Positions 10,029-21,796 of a stretch of DNA of 64,000 bases are shown here, in pieces. The DNA is taken from contig CM022297.1 in NCBI GenBank assembly GCA_011799875.1, forward strand, positions 446,263,292 to 446,327,291, written 5' to 3'. A program made the position numbers and the translations under genes. Under the pieces are notes generated by a model, which was not told where the DNA came from, ran no database searches, and saw nothing but the letters and a program-made list of their open reading frames with translations. How positions within the stretch are numbered: position 1 is the stretch's first letter; every line of letters starts with the position of its first letter. Source of the DNA: Thinopyrum elongatum (Eukaryota; Streptophyta; Magnoliopsida; Poales; Poaceae).

Positions 10029-12919
10029 GCATCATTGAAATCTTCATGCCTAGCTAAAAAGGCATTAAAGAAAAGCGCTTGTTGGGAGACAACACAACAC
10101 TTTTACCTACTGTTTTTGTGTGTTAACATGATTAGGCTACTGCAGTGATCTTGTTTTATAGCTTTTGTTTCAATAAAGTGCCAAGTAAAGCCTTTGGGAT
10201 AGTGTGGATGATAGTTGACTTGATTCTGTGCAAAAACAGAAACTTTTGCGTCCAGTGCAGAAATTCCTGTCTTTTACTGGAACACGGAAAAATTCTGATT
10301 TTTTACAGTTGATGGGTATACAAATTTGCTACGTTGTCCTACTGTTTCAGCATTTTTTGGAGTTACACAAGTATTACCTTAATTCAGATCTTTATGTACT
10401 GTTCTGTTTTTGACAGATTCTGTTTTCAATGCATAGTTTGCTTGTTTTATGGTTTCTATGGCTTATATTGCTTAATATAAATTGTAGAAATTGTATAGTA
10501 CAGTAGGAATTGTGTGATAACAATTATTAATCTTGTCTTTGACAGTACCAAAGTGAATGATTTGTCTTTATCATACTAACCCATCTCACGAAGTTCCGTT
10601 AAGTTTTGTATGATTGAAGTTTTCAAGTTTTGGATGAGATATCGATATGAAGAGAATAAGGAGTGACAAGACCCTAAGCTTGGGGATTCCTAAGGCACCC
10701 CAAAGTAATATTTGAGGAAGATCCAAGCAACTAAGCTTTGGGATGCCCCGGAAGGCATCCCCTCTTTCGTCTTCAACATTATCGGTAACCTCACTTGGAG
10801 CTATATTTTCATTCGTCACATGATATGAGTTTTTCTTGGAGAGTCATTTTATTTTATTAGGATTTGATTTATGTTATTTATAATAATGTTTTTCATCTTT
10901 TATTTCAATAAAAATGTCAAGTATAACCTTTGCCATGCTTATTTTGCAAGTATATGAGTTGCTGTTTCAAAACAGAAAGTTTATCGCTGTTGCAAAAATT
11001 CTCCAGAAAAGTCAGAATGTGATAAAATATTGAATTTTTTTGCACAATAAGATCTGATAATTTTTCTATAGTGTGGTAAATATTCAGAATTTTTGGAGTT
11101 AGGGAAGTATTAGTACGATTGCACTCTTTACAGACTGTCCTGTTTAGACAGATTACTGTTATGTTTGCATTGTTTGAATATGTTTGCTTGTTTAATGATT
11201 CTATTTGAGGATAGGAGTATTAAATATGAAGAGGCATTTAGTATGCAATGTTAAATAATAATTTTAGTGATTTGCTACAGTAGAGATTGATAAGGTTTTG
11301 CATTGACTTATACTAACTTATCTCACGAGTTCTTGTTGAGTTTTGTGTGTATGAAGTTTTTAAGAATTAGGAAAACCGTGATTTGAGAGGAATGAAGAAG
11401 ACACAAGAGCTCAAGCTTGGGGATGCCCAAGGCATCCCAAGTTAATATTCCAAGAAGTCTCAAGCATCTAAGCTTGGGGATGCCCCGGTAGGCATCCCAC
11501 CTTTCTTCATCAACAATTATCGGTTAGCCTCGGTTGAGCCTAAGTTTTTGCTTCTTCACATGAGTTGTGCTTTTCTTAGAATGTCATTTTATTTTGTTTT
11601 TCTTGCTGTTTTAATAAAATAATTAGATCTGAAACTTTTAAATAAGAGAGAGTCCTCACATAGCTACCTATTTACTTAACTACTCATTTGATATTCACTT
11701 ATATCTCTTTGGAGTAGTTTGTAATTTGCTCTCGTGCTTCACTTAAATTTATTTGAGAGCTTGTTAGTAGCAATGGTAATATATAAATTTAGTCCCAAAG
11801 TGATGGATATTCAAGAGGGATATAATAAAAGCTTTCATGTAGATCATTGGATATGATAAGTTTGATTCCTTGCAATAGTTTTGCGATATGAAGATAATAA
11901 TATGTGAGTCATGTTGGTGAGTAATTATGCTTTAGTAAGAATATTGGTATGTCTAAATTTTCAAAATTATTTCCTTTTTGTGTGCTCGTACCGCTCATGA
12001 AGTAGCAGGGGGTGGCCAATTTTTTCCATGCTAGATGTGTTATTCTCAAGATGAGTGTTTATTCACATGTCATTGCACGAGAGTACGGCAAAGGTATTAG
12101 GGATGCCCAGTCCCGAAATGAAAAAGAAATTTACTTTATGTTTTCAAATAATAAATTCCTTGGAAAGTGTTGGTATGGAGGGCACCCGTGGATACGGCTA
12201 GCCATGGATTGTGAAAGAATGGTGGAAAAAGGAATAAAGTTTATTTTCTGTTTGGGAACCGCCTATGATATATCTGGCATGGAAAGTGTTGGGAATTACT
12301 CGGTCGTTTTCGTTCACGGGAAAAGTATGCCTCCCAAAATCTTTTATCTCTCAATTTAAGCTTTGAGCCCTGGCACCTCTACAAATCCCTACTTCCCTCT
12401 GTGAAGGGCCTATCTATTTACTTTATGCAATCTTTATTTTTATTTGAGTCTCCATCTTCTCTTATAAAGCACCAACTAAGGGGCACTATGATCATACTTG
12501 AGCATTGGATGTAGCTAATATGCGAGTGTGTTTTGCGAATGGATCAATGATTGAGCATGATGGGCTAGGGATAACTTTCTTTAGTGTTGATATTTTGAAA
12601 GACATGGTTGCTTGTTGATATGCTTGAGTATTGATGTCTTCATGTCAAATTATAGACTATTGCTTTGAATCATTCAAGTCCAAATGTCCATGCTACAAAA
12701 TAAAGAGTATATGATGAATATGATAGGTAGCTTTCCACAACAAATATTTTGTTTTCAATTGCTACTTTATCATGATAAGTTTTATGAGAAAGAGTTGTTG
12801 TTATGATGCTAGAAAAAGTGATTGAAATTATCATTGATCAAACTTATGCACTTTGCTAGCATTCACACTTCATAAATTATTTCTTTTAACATTTACCTAC
12901 TCGAGGAGGAGTAGGAATT
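10029..12919 (+). repeat. Non-coding internal part of C with 737-bp tandem duplication
   Basis: Two tandem units, starting near 10168 and 10902 and each opening TTTCAATAAA, make up most of this stretch. Each unit holds two copies of an AAGCTTGGGGATGC motif: 10676 and 10733 in the first, 11413 and 11470 in the second, giving spacing of 737 bp for both pairs. Next to them are inverted GGGATGCC/GGCATCCC arms. The later part (about 11640-12900) has no convincing ORF; the frame at 12012-12359 is open for 115 codons but matches nothing I know. Confidence 0.7.
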
Positions 12920-12933
12920 AAGCTTGGGGATGC
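12920..12933 (+). promoter_or_regulatory. Polypurine-tract region of element C
   Basis: AAGCTTGGGGATGC abuts the TG of the 3' LTR at 12934. The GGGGA core is the likely plus-strand primer. The same 14-mer occurs inside the element at 11413 and 11470 and, with one mismatch each, at 10676 and 10733. Confidence 0.6.
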
Positions 12934-14546
12934 TGATACGTCTCCAACGTATCTATAATTTATGAAGTATTCATGCCGTTATATTATCATTCTTGGATGT
13001 TTTCCAATCATTTTATAGCAACTTTATATCATTTTTTGGGACTAACCTATTGACATAGTGCCCAGTGCCAGTTGTTGTTTTTTGCTTGTTTTTTACATCG
13101 CAGAAAATCAATACCAAACGGAGTCCAAACGAAGCGAAACATTTTGGAGAATTTTTCTAGACCAGAAGACACCCGGTGGGCCAAAGAAGTACCATAGGGG
13201 ACCTAGAGGCCCAGGCGCGCCCAGGTGGGTTGTGCCCACCTCGGTGGCCTCCTGCACCGCCTCTTCGCCCTATAAATTCCCAAATATTCCAAAAACCCTC
13301 AGGGTAACCCTAGATCAGAAGTTCCGCCGCCGCAATCCTCTGTAGCCACGAAAAACCAATCTAGACCCCGTTCCGGCACTCCGCCGGAGGGGGAGATCAT
13401 CACCGGTGGTCATCTTCATCATCCCGGTGGCCACTATGATGAGGAGGGAGTAGTCCACCCTCGGGGCTGAGGGTTTGTACCTGTAGCTTTGTGTTTAATC
13501 TCTCTCTCTCTCTCTCGTGTTCTTGAGATGTCACGATCTTGATGTATCGCGGGCTTTGTTAATATAGTTGGATCATATGGTGTTTTCCCCTCTCTATCTT
13601 GTTGTGAATTGAGTTTTCCCTTTGAGATTTTGTTTTATCGGATTGAATACTTTTTATGGATTTGAGAACACTTGATGTATGTCTTGCATATGAATACCCG
13701 TGGTGACAATGGGGTATTATATTGATTCACTTGAGATATGTTTTGGTACTCAACTCGCGGATTCCCGAGGTAACATTGGGGTAATCTATGCATAGGGGTT
13801 GATGCACGTTCTCGTCTTTTGTTTCTCTGGTAGAAATCTTGGGGCACTCTTTGAGGTTCTTTGTGTCGGATTGAGTATTATGAATCTGAATTTGCTTTGG
13901 TGTTATTTTAGTATGAACTCTTGATATATCGATCAGAAATAATAACTTAGTGTTATTTTAGTATGAACTCTTGATAGATCGATCGGAAAGAATAACTTGG
14001 TGTTATTTTAGTAAGAACTCTTGGATAGATCGATCGAAAAGAATAGCTAGAAACAATTTCTTCTTATGTTCTCCGGTAGATAAGAACTTTGGAGTGATTC
14101 TTCATCGCACGTTGAGGGATGATTATATGATCCAGTTAGATTAGCATTGTTGAGAGATTGCACTAGCGAAAGTACGGACCCTAGGCCTTGTTTTCAAGCA
14201 TTGCAATACCATTTGTGCTCCGTTTTATCACTTGCTACCTTGCTGTTTTTATTTATTCAGATTATAAAAATATATTTCTACCATCCATATTACACATTTA
14301 TCACCATCTTTTCGCCGAACTAGTGCACCTATACAATTTTCCATTGTATTGGGTGTGTTGGGGACACAAGAGACTTTTTGTTATTTGGTTGCAGGGTTTT
14401 TGAGAGAGACCATCTTTATCTTACGCCTCCCACGGATTGATAAACCTTAGGTCATCCACTTGAGGGAAATTTGCTACTGTCCTACAAAACTCTGCGCTTG
14501 GAGGCCCAACACGAGTCTACAAGAACAAGTTGTGTAGTAGACATCA
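12934..14546 (+). repeat. 3' LTR of element C (1613 bp)
   Basis: Same ends as the 5' LTR (TGATACGTC ... GACATCA). It is shorter mainly because of a deletion of about 30 bp near 13200. It is followed directly by the CCCAC duplication and by element B coding sequence in frame. Confidence 0.9.
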
Positions 14547-14551
14547 CCCAC

Positions 14552-17500
14552 CACAAAGAGAGTGAGCGCCACAAGCCAATATTGAGTGCCTCCATGATGA
14601 GCGACAAGAAAAACTTAGTGCTTTTAGCTACCAAACGAGAGATGAGAGAAGTTTGTGAGAACCCATCTAGTGTTATGCACTATGTTCTCATGTGCAAAGA
14701 TGAAGCGGCAAGAACTAACACCTCTCGCCATCTACCTTTAGTGTTGTCTAATCTATTGCAGGAATTCAAGGACGTTTTCCCTGATGAGCTACCTCTGGGT
14801 CTACCTCCACTACGAGGCATTGAACACCGCATCGACCTCATTCCCGGCGCATCCCTACCGAACAAGGCACCATACCGCGTCAACCAGATGAGACAAAAGA
14901 AATCCAAAGGCAAGTGCAACACCTCATTGACAATGGACATGTACGTGAAAGCTTAAGCCCTTGTGTCGTTCTAGTTATTCTTGTACCTAAGAAAGATGAT
15001 AGTTTTCGTATGTGTTCCGATTGTCGTCCCATTAATGCTATCACCGTTCTTTATCGCTACCCCATTCCGTGCCTTGATGATATGCTAGATGAGCTTAGCG
15101 GAGCCACCATTTTCTCTAAAATTGATCTTAAAAGTGGCTACTACCAAATCCGCATTCAAGAAGGTAATGAATGAAAAACCGCTTTCAAAACCAAGTTTGG
15201 CTTGTATGAATGGTTGGTCATGCCTATGGGCTTATCCGAAGCACCCATCACTTTTATGTGTGTGATGCATTATGTTCTTCGCCCCTACATTGGTGTATTT
15301 GTTGTGGTCTACTTTGATGATATACTTGTGTTTAGCGAGTCTCTAGAAGATCATGTCACCCATCTTAGAATTGTTTTGCAAACTCTTAGAAACGAGCGAC
15401 TTTATGCTAATATGGAGAAATGCAAATTTGGTGTTGATAAGCTTGTTTTCTTTGGCTTTGTTGTGTCTTCTAAGGGTGTTCATGCAGATGAAGCTAAAAT
15501 TGATGCCATTAAAACTTGGCCACAACCAACCAACTTGCAACAAGTGCGTAGTTTCCTTGGCTTAACCGGTTTCTATTGTAGATTCATTAAGGACTTTAGC
15601 ACTATTGCCTCACCTTTGCATGCCTTGAGTAAGAAGAATGCACCTTTTATTTGGGGACCATCCCAAGATACTGCATTTCATGAGCTTAAGAATTTGCTTA
15701 CACATGCTCCATTGCTTATATTACCCAACTTTGATAAAACTTTTGAAGTTCATTGCGATGCTAGTGGTAATGGCATAGGAGGTGTGTTGATGCAAGAGAA
15801 GCATCCAATTGCTTATTTTAGTGAAAAACTTTCCGGAGCGCAACTAAATTATCCCATTTATGACAGAGTAATATTCCTTAGTGAGAGTCTTACATGTGTG
15901 GGAACACTATCTTCGCCCTCGTGAATATTTCATCCATACGGACCATGAGACGCTTAAGCACCTTAAGGGTCAAACTAAATTGAATAAGTGACATGCCAAG
16001 TGGAGTGAGTTCATAGAGTCATTTCCTTATAGTATCAAGGATATCAAAGGTAAGGAAAATGTTGTGGCAGATGCTTTGTCACGCAAATGCATGCTTATAA
16101 CTCAACTTGAATTGAATGTCATTGGCTTTGAGCACATAAAAGACGTGTATGCGCATGATCCTACTTTTGCTATTCCTTATACCAAATGTTTGACGCATAC
16201 ATCTTGAGAGCGATATTATATCAAGGATGATTATCTAATGAGAGCTAACAAACTTTGTATACCCGAGTCTTCTCTTCGTTTGTTACTTTTGCAAGAGGCT
16301 CATGGAGGAGGACTTATGGGACACTTTGGATGTGACAAGACATTCGCTACACTCTCCAAGAACTATTTTTGGCCCAAGATGTTCCGCGACGTCTCCCGCT
16401 ACACCAACCAATGCTCTACATGTTGTAAAGCTAAGTCTAAAAGCTCAATCCCATGGTCTCTATATGCCACTTCCTATTCCATATCACCCATGGGAAGATA
16501 TTAGTATGGACTTTGTGCTTGGTTTGCCTGGGACTAGAAATGGCAAAGATTCCGTATTTGTTGTTGTGGACCATTTCTCTAAGATGGCACATTTCATCCC
16601 ATGCAACAAGATAGACGATGCTTCACATGTTGCCAATCTCTTTTGTGGGGAAATCTTGCATCTAGATGGAGTGCCCAAGACTATCATGTCGGACCGCGAC
16701 ATCAAGTTCCTTAGCTACTTTTGGAAGATGCTATGCGCCAAGCTCGGAATCAAGCTCTTATTCTCTTCGGCGTACCATCCAAAAACCGATTGCCAAACGG
16801 AGGTCACGAACTGGAAGCTATCCACTCTCCTACGCGAGTTGATCAAGAAAAACATCAAGGAGTGGGAGGAGTGCTTACCCATCGCCGAGTACGCCTACAA
16901 CCACGCAAGACATTCGACTACCGGCAAGTCCCCCTTCGAGGTCGTCTACGGCTTCAACCCGTTGTCCCCATTGGACATTCTACCGCTACATCTACAAGAG
17001 TGCATCAACATGGACGCGAGTGCTCGAGCGAGCTATCTCAAGAAGGTGCATGAAGCTACAAGGCACACCATTGAGCGTCAAGTACACCGCCTCGCGACCA
17101 AGCTCAACATCAACAAGCAAACCATGCTATTCAACATCGGAGATCTTGTGTGGCTACACCTTTGCATTGACCGCTTTCCCAACGAATGCAACTCCAAGCT
17201 TCTACCTCGAGCCGACGGACCATTCAAGGTGCTCTCACGCTACAACAGCAACGCATACAAGATCGACCTACCGCGCAACAAGTACAACGTGAGCGATATC
17301 TTCAATGTCATGGATCTCTCTCCCTACCATGGTGATGAGGTTTTTGATCCAAGGTCGGATCTTTCCCAAGGGGGGAGATGATGCGAAGCATCCTATGGTC
17401 ATCCCCATGGACCTACCGACATCTCACCAAGTGCCAAGTGGACCAATGACACTAGAATGTGCAAGAGCACTCGAGACCGAGTTGACATCTCTCCTTTGTG

Positions 17501-17566
17501 ACATTCCGTACGACCCACGTGAGACATGGTTACTACCTAATATAAGTCCGAAATGCTATGTGTGAA
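14552..17566 (+). pseudogene. Element B pol: reverse transcriptase, RNase H, integrase (broken)
   Basis: Domains in order: RT N-terminus (FKDVFPDELP, about 14766); RT core, catalytic YFDD at 15310-15321; RNase H (HCDASGNGIGG, about 15755); zinc-binding integrase start (H and CC pairs, about 16300-16430); integrase core, acidic residues in MDFV, SDRD and TEV; and a GPF module (about 17215). No chromodomain is visible. Lesions: a frameshift near 14890-14912, TGA at 15172-15174 where a Trp is expected (a G-to-A change), a frameshift near 15880, stops near 16000 and 16206, and frameshifts near 16450 and 17370. The C-terminus ends at 17565 and overlaps the LTR. It is not functional. Confidence 0.85.
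17367..17378 (+). promoter_or_regulatory. Polypurine tract of element B
   Basis: A purine run of AAGGGGGGAGA type ends directly before a TG at 17379. It lies inside the last part of the polyprotein frame, so the gene overlaps its own polypurine tract and LTR start. Confidence 0.65.
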
Positions 17567-18374
17567 CAGGTATCAAGAAGACCCTCTCGGAGAAGCTCAT
17601 GAAGACAGACAAGTCTCCAAGTTCATGGACGAAGAGGAACGATGAAAGTAACCAAGGACAGCTCCCAGGACCCGGACACCCGGCCACAACCCCGGACATC
17701 CGGCCCCTGAAGGTGACTACAGCAGCAGCCCAACAGCCGACATGCTACAGGGCCCGGACATCCGGCCTCACAGCCCAAAAATCCGTTGCCTGCCCGGAAA
17801 TTCGGCCCTCCATCATAGAACGTCACCGAAGTGCCCCCCCCAGCCCGGATATCCGGCACAGGCCCCGGACATCCGGCCCAATGCTGCCGGACATGTGGCC
17901 CCCAGCCCGGACATCTGGAACCTGTCTGCGCACAGTGATTGGGCTGAGGCCCATGTATCCCTTTGCCCCATAGACAATATATACTCCTCCTCCTATGTTT
18001 TAGGGTTAGCATTGTGATAGCTCATTCTGGAGATAGAACTTTGCTCATCCACTTGTTCCCCTACTCCATTGGAGACCGAGGCTTCCTAGGAGAAGATCCC
18101 CCAAGTGGATTCAAGACCCCGTCTAGGGAAGATCCCCTCGTGGATTCAAGGCTCCATCTCCTCATGGATTGGGAAGAACTACCTACCGTTTGTATCATCC
18201 CTTGTTGTGTTTGGATCGTGCGTCTCTTTGTGTACTTGGATCTAGCACATGTGTAATCGAATCTCGTTGATTTGAGTGTTTCCTCTTGTTTTCTCCCTCG
18301 TGTGTTCTTCGTGTTCTTCGGGAATCCCCCTCCAAATCGTGAAAGATCAGCCCCTTGGGTTCCACCCTACACCA
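17379..18374 (+). repeat. 3' LTR of element B (about 1 kb; right edge uncertain)
   Basis: Starts TGATGCGAAG after the polypurine tract. It contains a repeated CCGGA-TCCGG motif (17671-17918), a TATATAC box near 17978 and a downstream region of short repeats such as GAAGATCCCC. The end is placed at a CA near 18374, before sequence that no longer looks like an LTR. No second LTR or target duplication is available to confirm this. Confidence 0.55.
17671..17918 (+). repeat. Eight CCCGGACATCCGGCC-like palindromic motifs in the U3 of B
   Basis: Copies lie at 17671, 17691, 17753, 17793, 17844, 17864, 17886 and 17906. The core CCGGA-CA-TCCGG is an inverted repeat; the 17844 copy is a perfect 12-bp palindrome (CCGGATATCCGG). 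They sit 60-310 bp upstream of the presumed TATA box, a plausible place for enhancer sites. Confidence 0.75.
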
Positions 18375-19683
18375 GCGTGCCTCTCAAATGAACTTTTTTA
18401 TTGCCGGTAGTCAAAAGTGCAATGCCCCCCATCGTACACCGCAATCTCCCTTGAATTACACGTATTGGCCATAAGAAATCCCATCTGACACCAAAAAAGA
18501 GATAAACCTATCTATACGGGCTATGGAAAGTCACCTTATTTTTTGGTGGTGCAATCAATTTATCATGACTTCAGATGTGCTAATGACATTTATGATTTCA
18601 TGCACTAGGCGCGCTAGCTATTTAGTAAACCTGGGCATTCGTTGGGCCAGGCTTAGCTTCGGCTGGGTTTTGTAAAGCACGACCTCAAAATCTCAAGCAT
18701 GAGCCCGGCCCGGACCGAACAACATGAATAGTTTCCTTTTTTATTAAAATAATGATTTTTAGGATATTTAAAATATATATTGTACCTACATTTCGCATAA
18801 AGTAATGATTTATACCCTGTCCGGGCCTATTTTCGGGCTTTCATGCTCGGATTCGGGCAGAAAAGCTAAGCCCGAGCCCGGTCCAGATGTCGGGCTTTCG
18901 GGCTGGTGCTACCCATGCTTGGGTCTACTATTTACTCCATGTTTGTGTGTGTGTGGGGGGGGCATTTAATCCATGTTACCATGTGATTTTGTTTCTGTGG
19001 ATCACAGGACACTGTTCCTTTTTAACTACTTCCGCCACTAAGTTTGGTGTTCTATTGTTTCTGTAAACATATCTCAATGAAAAACTAATTGTTGATGTCC
19101 ACCATCTCAGATTTAATACTGGTGAGATCAACCATTCCTATGTGTCAAATGGTTTATAGCAAGAGATGAGCCCTCAACTCCTCAAGTGTTGCGACGAGAG
19201 CAACTCCAAACACATAAGTAGCTAGGAAAGCTCCAGCAAACTCAAGAACTACAAGGCGCCCTTGATAATTTCACCGCACATCAGACACTGCAAGGAAATT
19301 TTGTATGAAAAGTTTAAGCGGGAAACCATATGGCCTGGATAATATTGATGTGGTAACGATGGCCGAATGGCCCATCATTTTTGTGTTGTTTGGTCAAGCC
19401 AAATATATTTTGTTAGATGTTGTGAATTGGGTTCTTAATTAACTTACTTGGATGGAAGTTTGACTATACATGGTTCACGCCTTTATATATTACTTCATGC
19501 TTGAATAATGACAAGCTAAATCTCTTATTATATTTTGGTTTTCCTTTAAAAAATTCCAACATGCCACATCACACATAGTCAACAGTCATATATTGTCCGT
19601 AAATTGCATCATGTGTTAAATGATATGTGTGTTTTACAGTAGCGAGTAGATCACGCTCTGCTTCTTGTGGATTGTGTTGCTCT
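18375..19683. other. Unassigned sequence between element B and the CACTA
   Basis: There is no ORF above about 60 codons and no clear terminal repeats. The part 18640-18920 is rich in GGGCC and CGGGCTTTCGGGC words with rough inverted symmetry (AGGCTTAGC versus GCTAAGCC) and may be a decayed hAT-like MITE. The last 50 bp before the CACTA (19634-19683) follow a TTTTACAG acceptor-like site and could belong to the bZIP remnant that resumes at 35282. Confidence 0.4.
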
Positions 19684-19723
19684 CACTAGTAGAAAAACGA
19701 CTTTACGTGAGCCCCATTAGTCC

Positions 19724-19976
19724 CGGTTTGATAATGGCCCGGTATTAATGTGACCATTAGTCCCGGTTCCAACGGCTAGGGGGCGGGCATCATTAGTCAC
19801 GGTTCGTTGCATGCCTCTAATCCCGGTTCGTGTCACAAACCGGGACTAAAGAGGTGGTGGCAGGCTTGTGTCAGGCTTGGGCCCCCATGAGCACATTTAG
19901 TCCCGGTTCGTGTCACAAACCGAGACTAGAGGCACACCTTTAGTCCCGGTTTGTATAACCAACCAGGACTAAAGAG
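19724..19976 (+). repeat. Left subterminal repeats of the CACTA
   Basis: TAGTCCCGGTT and its complement AACCGGGACTA recur in pairs that form hairpins at 19818-19850, 19895-19929 and 19939-19974, with further single copies at 19729 and 19758. In the En/Spm family such motifs are binding sites for the TNPA-like protein. A TATATATAG box (about 19983) follows and may be the element's promoter. Confidence 0.8.
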
Positions 19977-20603
19977 ATCACTATATATAGTGCTTCGTCC
20001 AGTCCGAGCCGAAGCTTTCTGTTTTTCCCCTCTTGCTCGAGCTCATCCTCCATTTTTGCCAAAATTTGTCAAGATTTGAAGGCACCCCATCCATCCAAGT
20101 GTTCACAAAGGTTAGCAACTTTGTCCTTTCATCTCTCATTGCTAGATTAGCTCTTGCAATGCTCTATAAGTATAGTGATTTATGGGTTTTAGTTTGGGAG
20201 TAATTATATGTGGGAGTTTATTTGATTTATATGCAATTTGAGCTGAAATTTACTTCTTAGTTTGCATGTGTAGGTGTGGTTTACTTAGTGCCTTCCCGTC
20301 CCCATCCTAACCACCGTCGATCGCCCACACCATCCCGTCGCCAGCACCACCTTGGTGAGCCTCTTGTTCTTATCCTTTTTATAAAAAAAATCATGTTTGT
20401 GTGATTTAGATAGTTACTTGTATAATTTTCTTACATGTATGGTTGTTTTTTATACATAGTTGCATGGTTTTGATATCCGTCCCCGTCGGCCCTCATCCGG
20501 TTTATGAGTCGTATGTGGTATATACTCTCTTTTATAACTATTTGTTGCATTTCGTGTTTATGACAATTATGCCCATCAATTTGACATAGATATTTTTATC
20601 TAG

Positions 20604-20909
20604 GAGGTATGTGAACCGGAAATTGCAACCGACCCTCTTGTCGAGAAGTTAAATTTAGTTGAAAAATAAAATGAGTATTTGAAAGAAAAATTGAAAAGAA
20701 TTGAAGAAGAGAAGATGAAACTAGAGTTGTTTGTTGCCAATGCCGTCGATGATCACAAGATCAAGATGGATGAAATGCACTTGAAGAATAGAAAGATTAG
20801 AAAATATGCCATTAATAAAGAGGCTTGGTATCACTATGCTGTTGGATCAATTGTTAACGTAGTTGCGATCTTGATCGCATTTGTTGTTGCATTTAAATGC
20901 TTTAGCTAG
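20604..20909 (+). pseudogene. CACTA exon: coiled coil plus C-terminal membrane segment
   Basis: Translation from an AG acceptor near 20603 gives an acidic start, then a charged coiled coil (EKLKRIEEEKMKLE, about 20682-20730), a basic stretch, and a hydrophobic tail of about 20 residues ending FKCFS at the TAG (20907-20909). A TAA at 20667-20669 interrupts the frame; the open part starts at the Met at 20679. I recall a similar small exon upstream of TNP2 in Triticeae CACTA elements. Its role is unknown; the sequence suggests a membrane-anchored coiled coil. Confidence 0.6.
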
Positions 20910-20988
20910 AGAGTTTGTATGTTGTTTTATGAGAATAAGTGTGTATGAACTTGTATTAATTTGGTCTTTTCGGTGTTGTGTAATGAAG

Positions 20989-21721
20989 ATGAGCCGACAA
21001 TGGATGTACGATGACCGATGCTCTCCCCAGTTCATTAATGGCGTGCATACTTTTCTGGTTGCGGCTGAGGCAAACAAGCGGGTGGATGGTTTTATGTGTT
21101 GTCTGTAAGAATGATCACAATTACTCTAACTTAAGAACCATTCATATCCACCTGTTTACGTCCGGTTTCATGTCTGGCTATAACTGTTGGACCAAGCACG
21201 GAGAAAGAGGGGTTCTAATGGAAGAGAATGAAGAAGAAGAGGATGATGACAACTATCCTGGCCACGGGTTCCCTGAATACGATGGTACAACAATGGGGGA
21301 AGATGCTGAGCCGGTAATGGGGGCAGCAGCTGAAGAAGAGGCATCAGATGAGCCCGCTGATGATCTTGGTCGGGCCATTGCCGATGCAAAGAGAAACTGC
21401 GCAAGTGAAAAGGAGAAGCTGAAGTTGCAGCACATGTTAGATGATCACAAGAAATTGTTGTACCCAAATTGCGAAGATGACAAGAAAAAGCTGGGTACCA
21501 CACTGGAATTGCTGCAATGGAAGGCAGAGATTGGTGTATCTGGTAAGGGATTTGAAAAGTTGCTGATAATGTTAAAGAAGATGCTTCCAAAGGACAATGA
21601 ATTGCCCGACAGTACGTACGAAGCAAAGAAGGCTGTCTGCCCTCTAGGATTAGAGGCGCAGAAGATACATGCATGCCCTAATGACTGCATCCTCTACCGC
21701 GGTGAGTATTACATGTATTAA
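20989..21721 (+). pseudogene. TNP2-like transposase, N-terminal part only
   Basis: The start (SRQWMY, CSPQFINGVHTFL, about 20992-21065) matches the transposase-associated domain found at the N-terminus of TNP2 proteins. A frameshift near 21095-21105 moves to the next frame, which stays open to 21721 through IHIHLFTSGFM, YNCWTKHGERG, a long acidic stretch (about 21215-21360) and LGLEAQKIHACPNDCILYRG. The DDE-type catalytic region that should follow is absent; within 90 bp the sequence passes to the second gene. The deletion point is close to the GTGAGT at 21701. Confidence 0.75.
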
Positions 21722-21796
21722 TTGATTTGTGTGTGTGTATATATATATATATTAACGAATCGATCTTTCTTCTTTTAGCCCTCCGGATCGAGCAAA

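Larger units (their letters stand above)
7310..14546 (+). mobile_element. Element C: complete non-autonomous LTR retrotransposon (TSD CCCAC)
   Basis: The 7237-bp element has two LTRs, a tRNA-Asp-type primer site, a polypurine-like tract and the 5-bp target duplication CCCAC at 7305-7309 and 14547-14551. It lacks pol. The only sizeable ORF (9108-10028) has no retroviral motif, so C must have been mobilised by proteins of a related element. Its LTR start (TGATACGTCTCC) and primer site belong with Triticeae gypsy families. By eye the first 400 bp of the two LTRs differ at about 5-6% of positions, plus a deletion of about 30 bp in the right copy, so insertion is not recent. Confidence 0.9.
6971..18374 (+). 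mobile_element. Element B: gypsy retrotransposon, 5' side cut by A, split by C
   Basis: Sequence 6971-7309 encodes the end of a gypsy protease domain. After removing element C and one CCCAC copy, it continues in the same frame at 14552 into reverse transcriptase, RNase H, integrase and a 3' LTR. The 5' LTR and gag lie to the left of A, outside the window. Coding decay (two frameshifts within the pol core, another at the C-terminus, several stops) shows that B is old and inactive. The right end of the LTR is estimated from a CA near 18374 and is uncertain by about 20 bp. Confidence 0.8.

Noticed and set aside
12012..12359. 115-aa ORF in element C as a gene
   Set aside because: There is no domain and the surrounding repeat-derived sequence is non-coding. 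This length is not unusual by chance.
18640..18925. hAT-like MITE with GGGCC/CGGGCTTT motifs
   Set aside because: The supposed terminal repeats match at only about 6 of 8 bases and no 8-bp target duplication could be found, so it is not listed as an element.
21168..21674. 168-aa minus-strand ORF opposite the TNP2 fragment
   Set aside because: It is the antisense shadow of a recognised transposase sequence.
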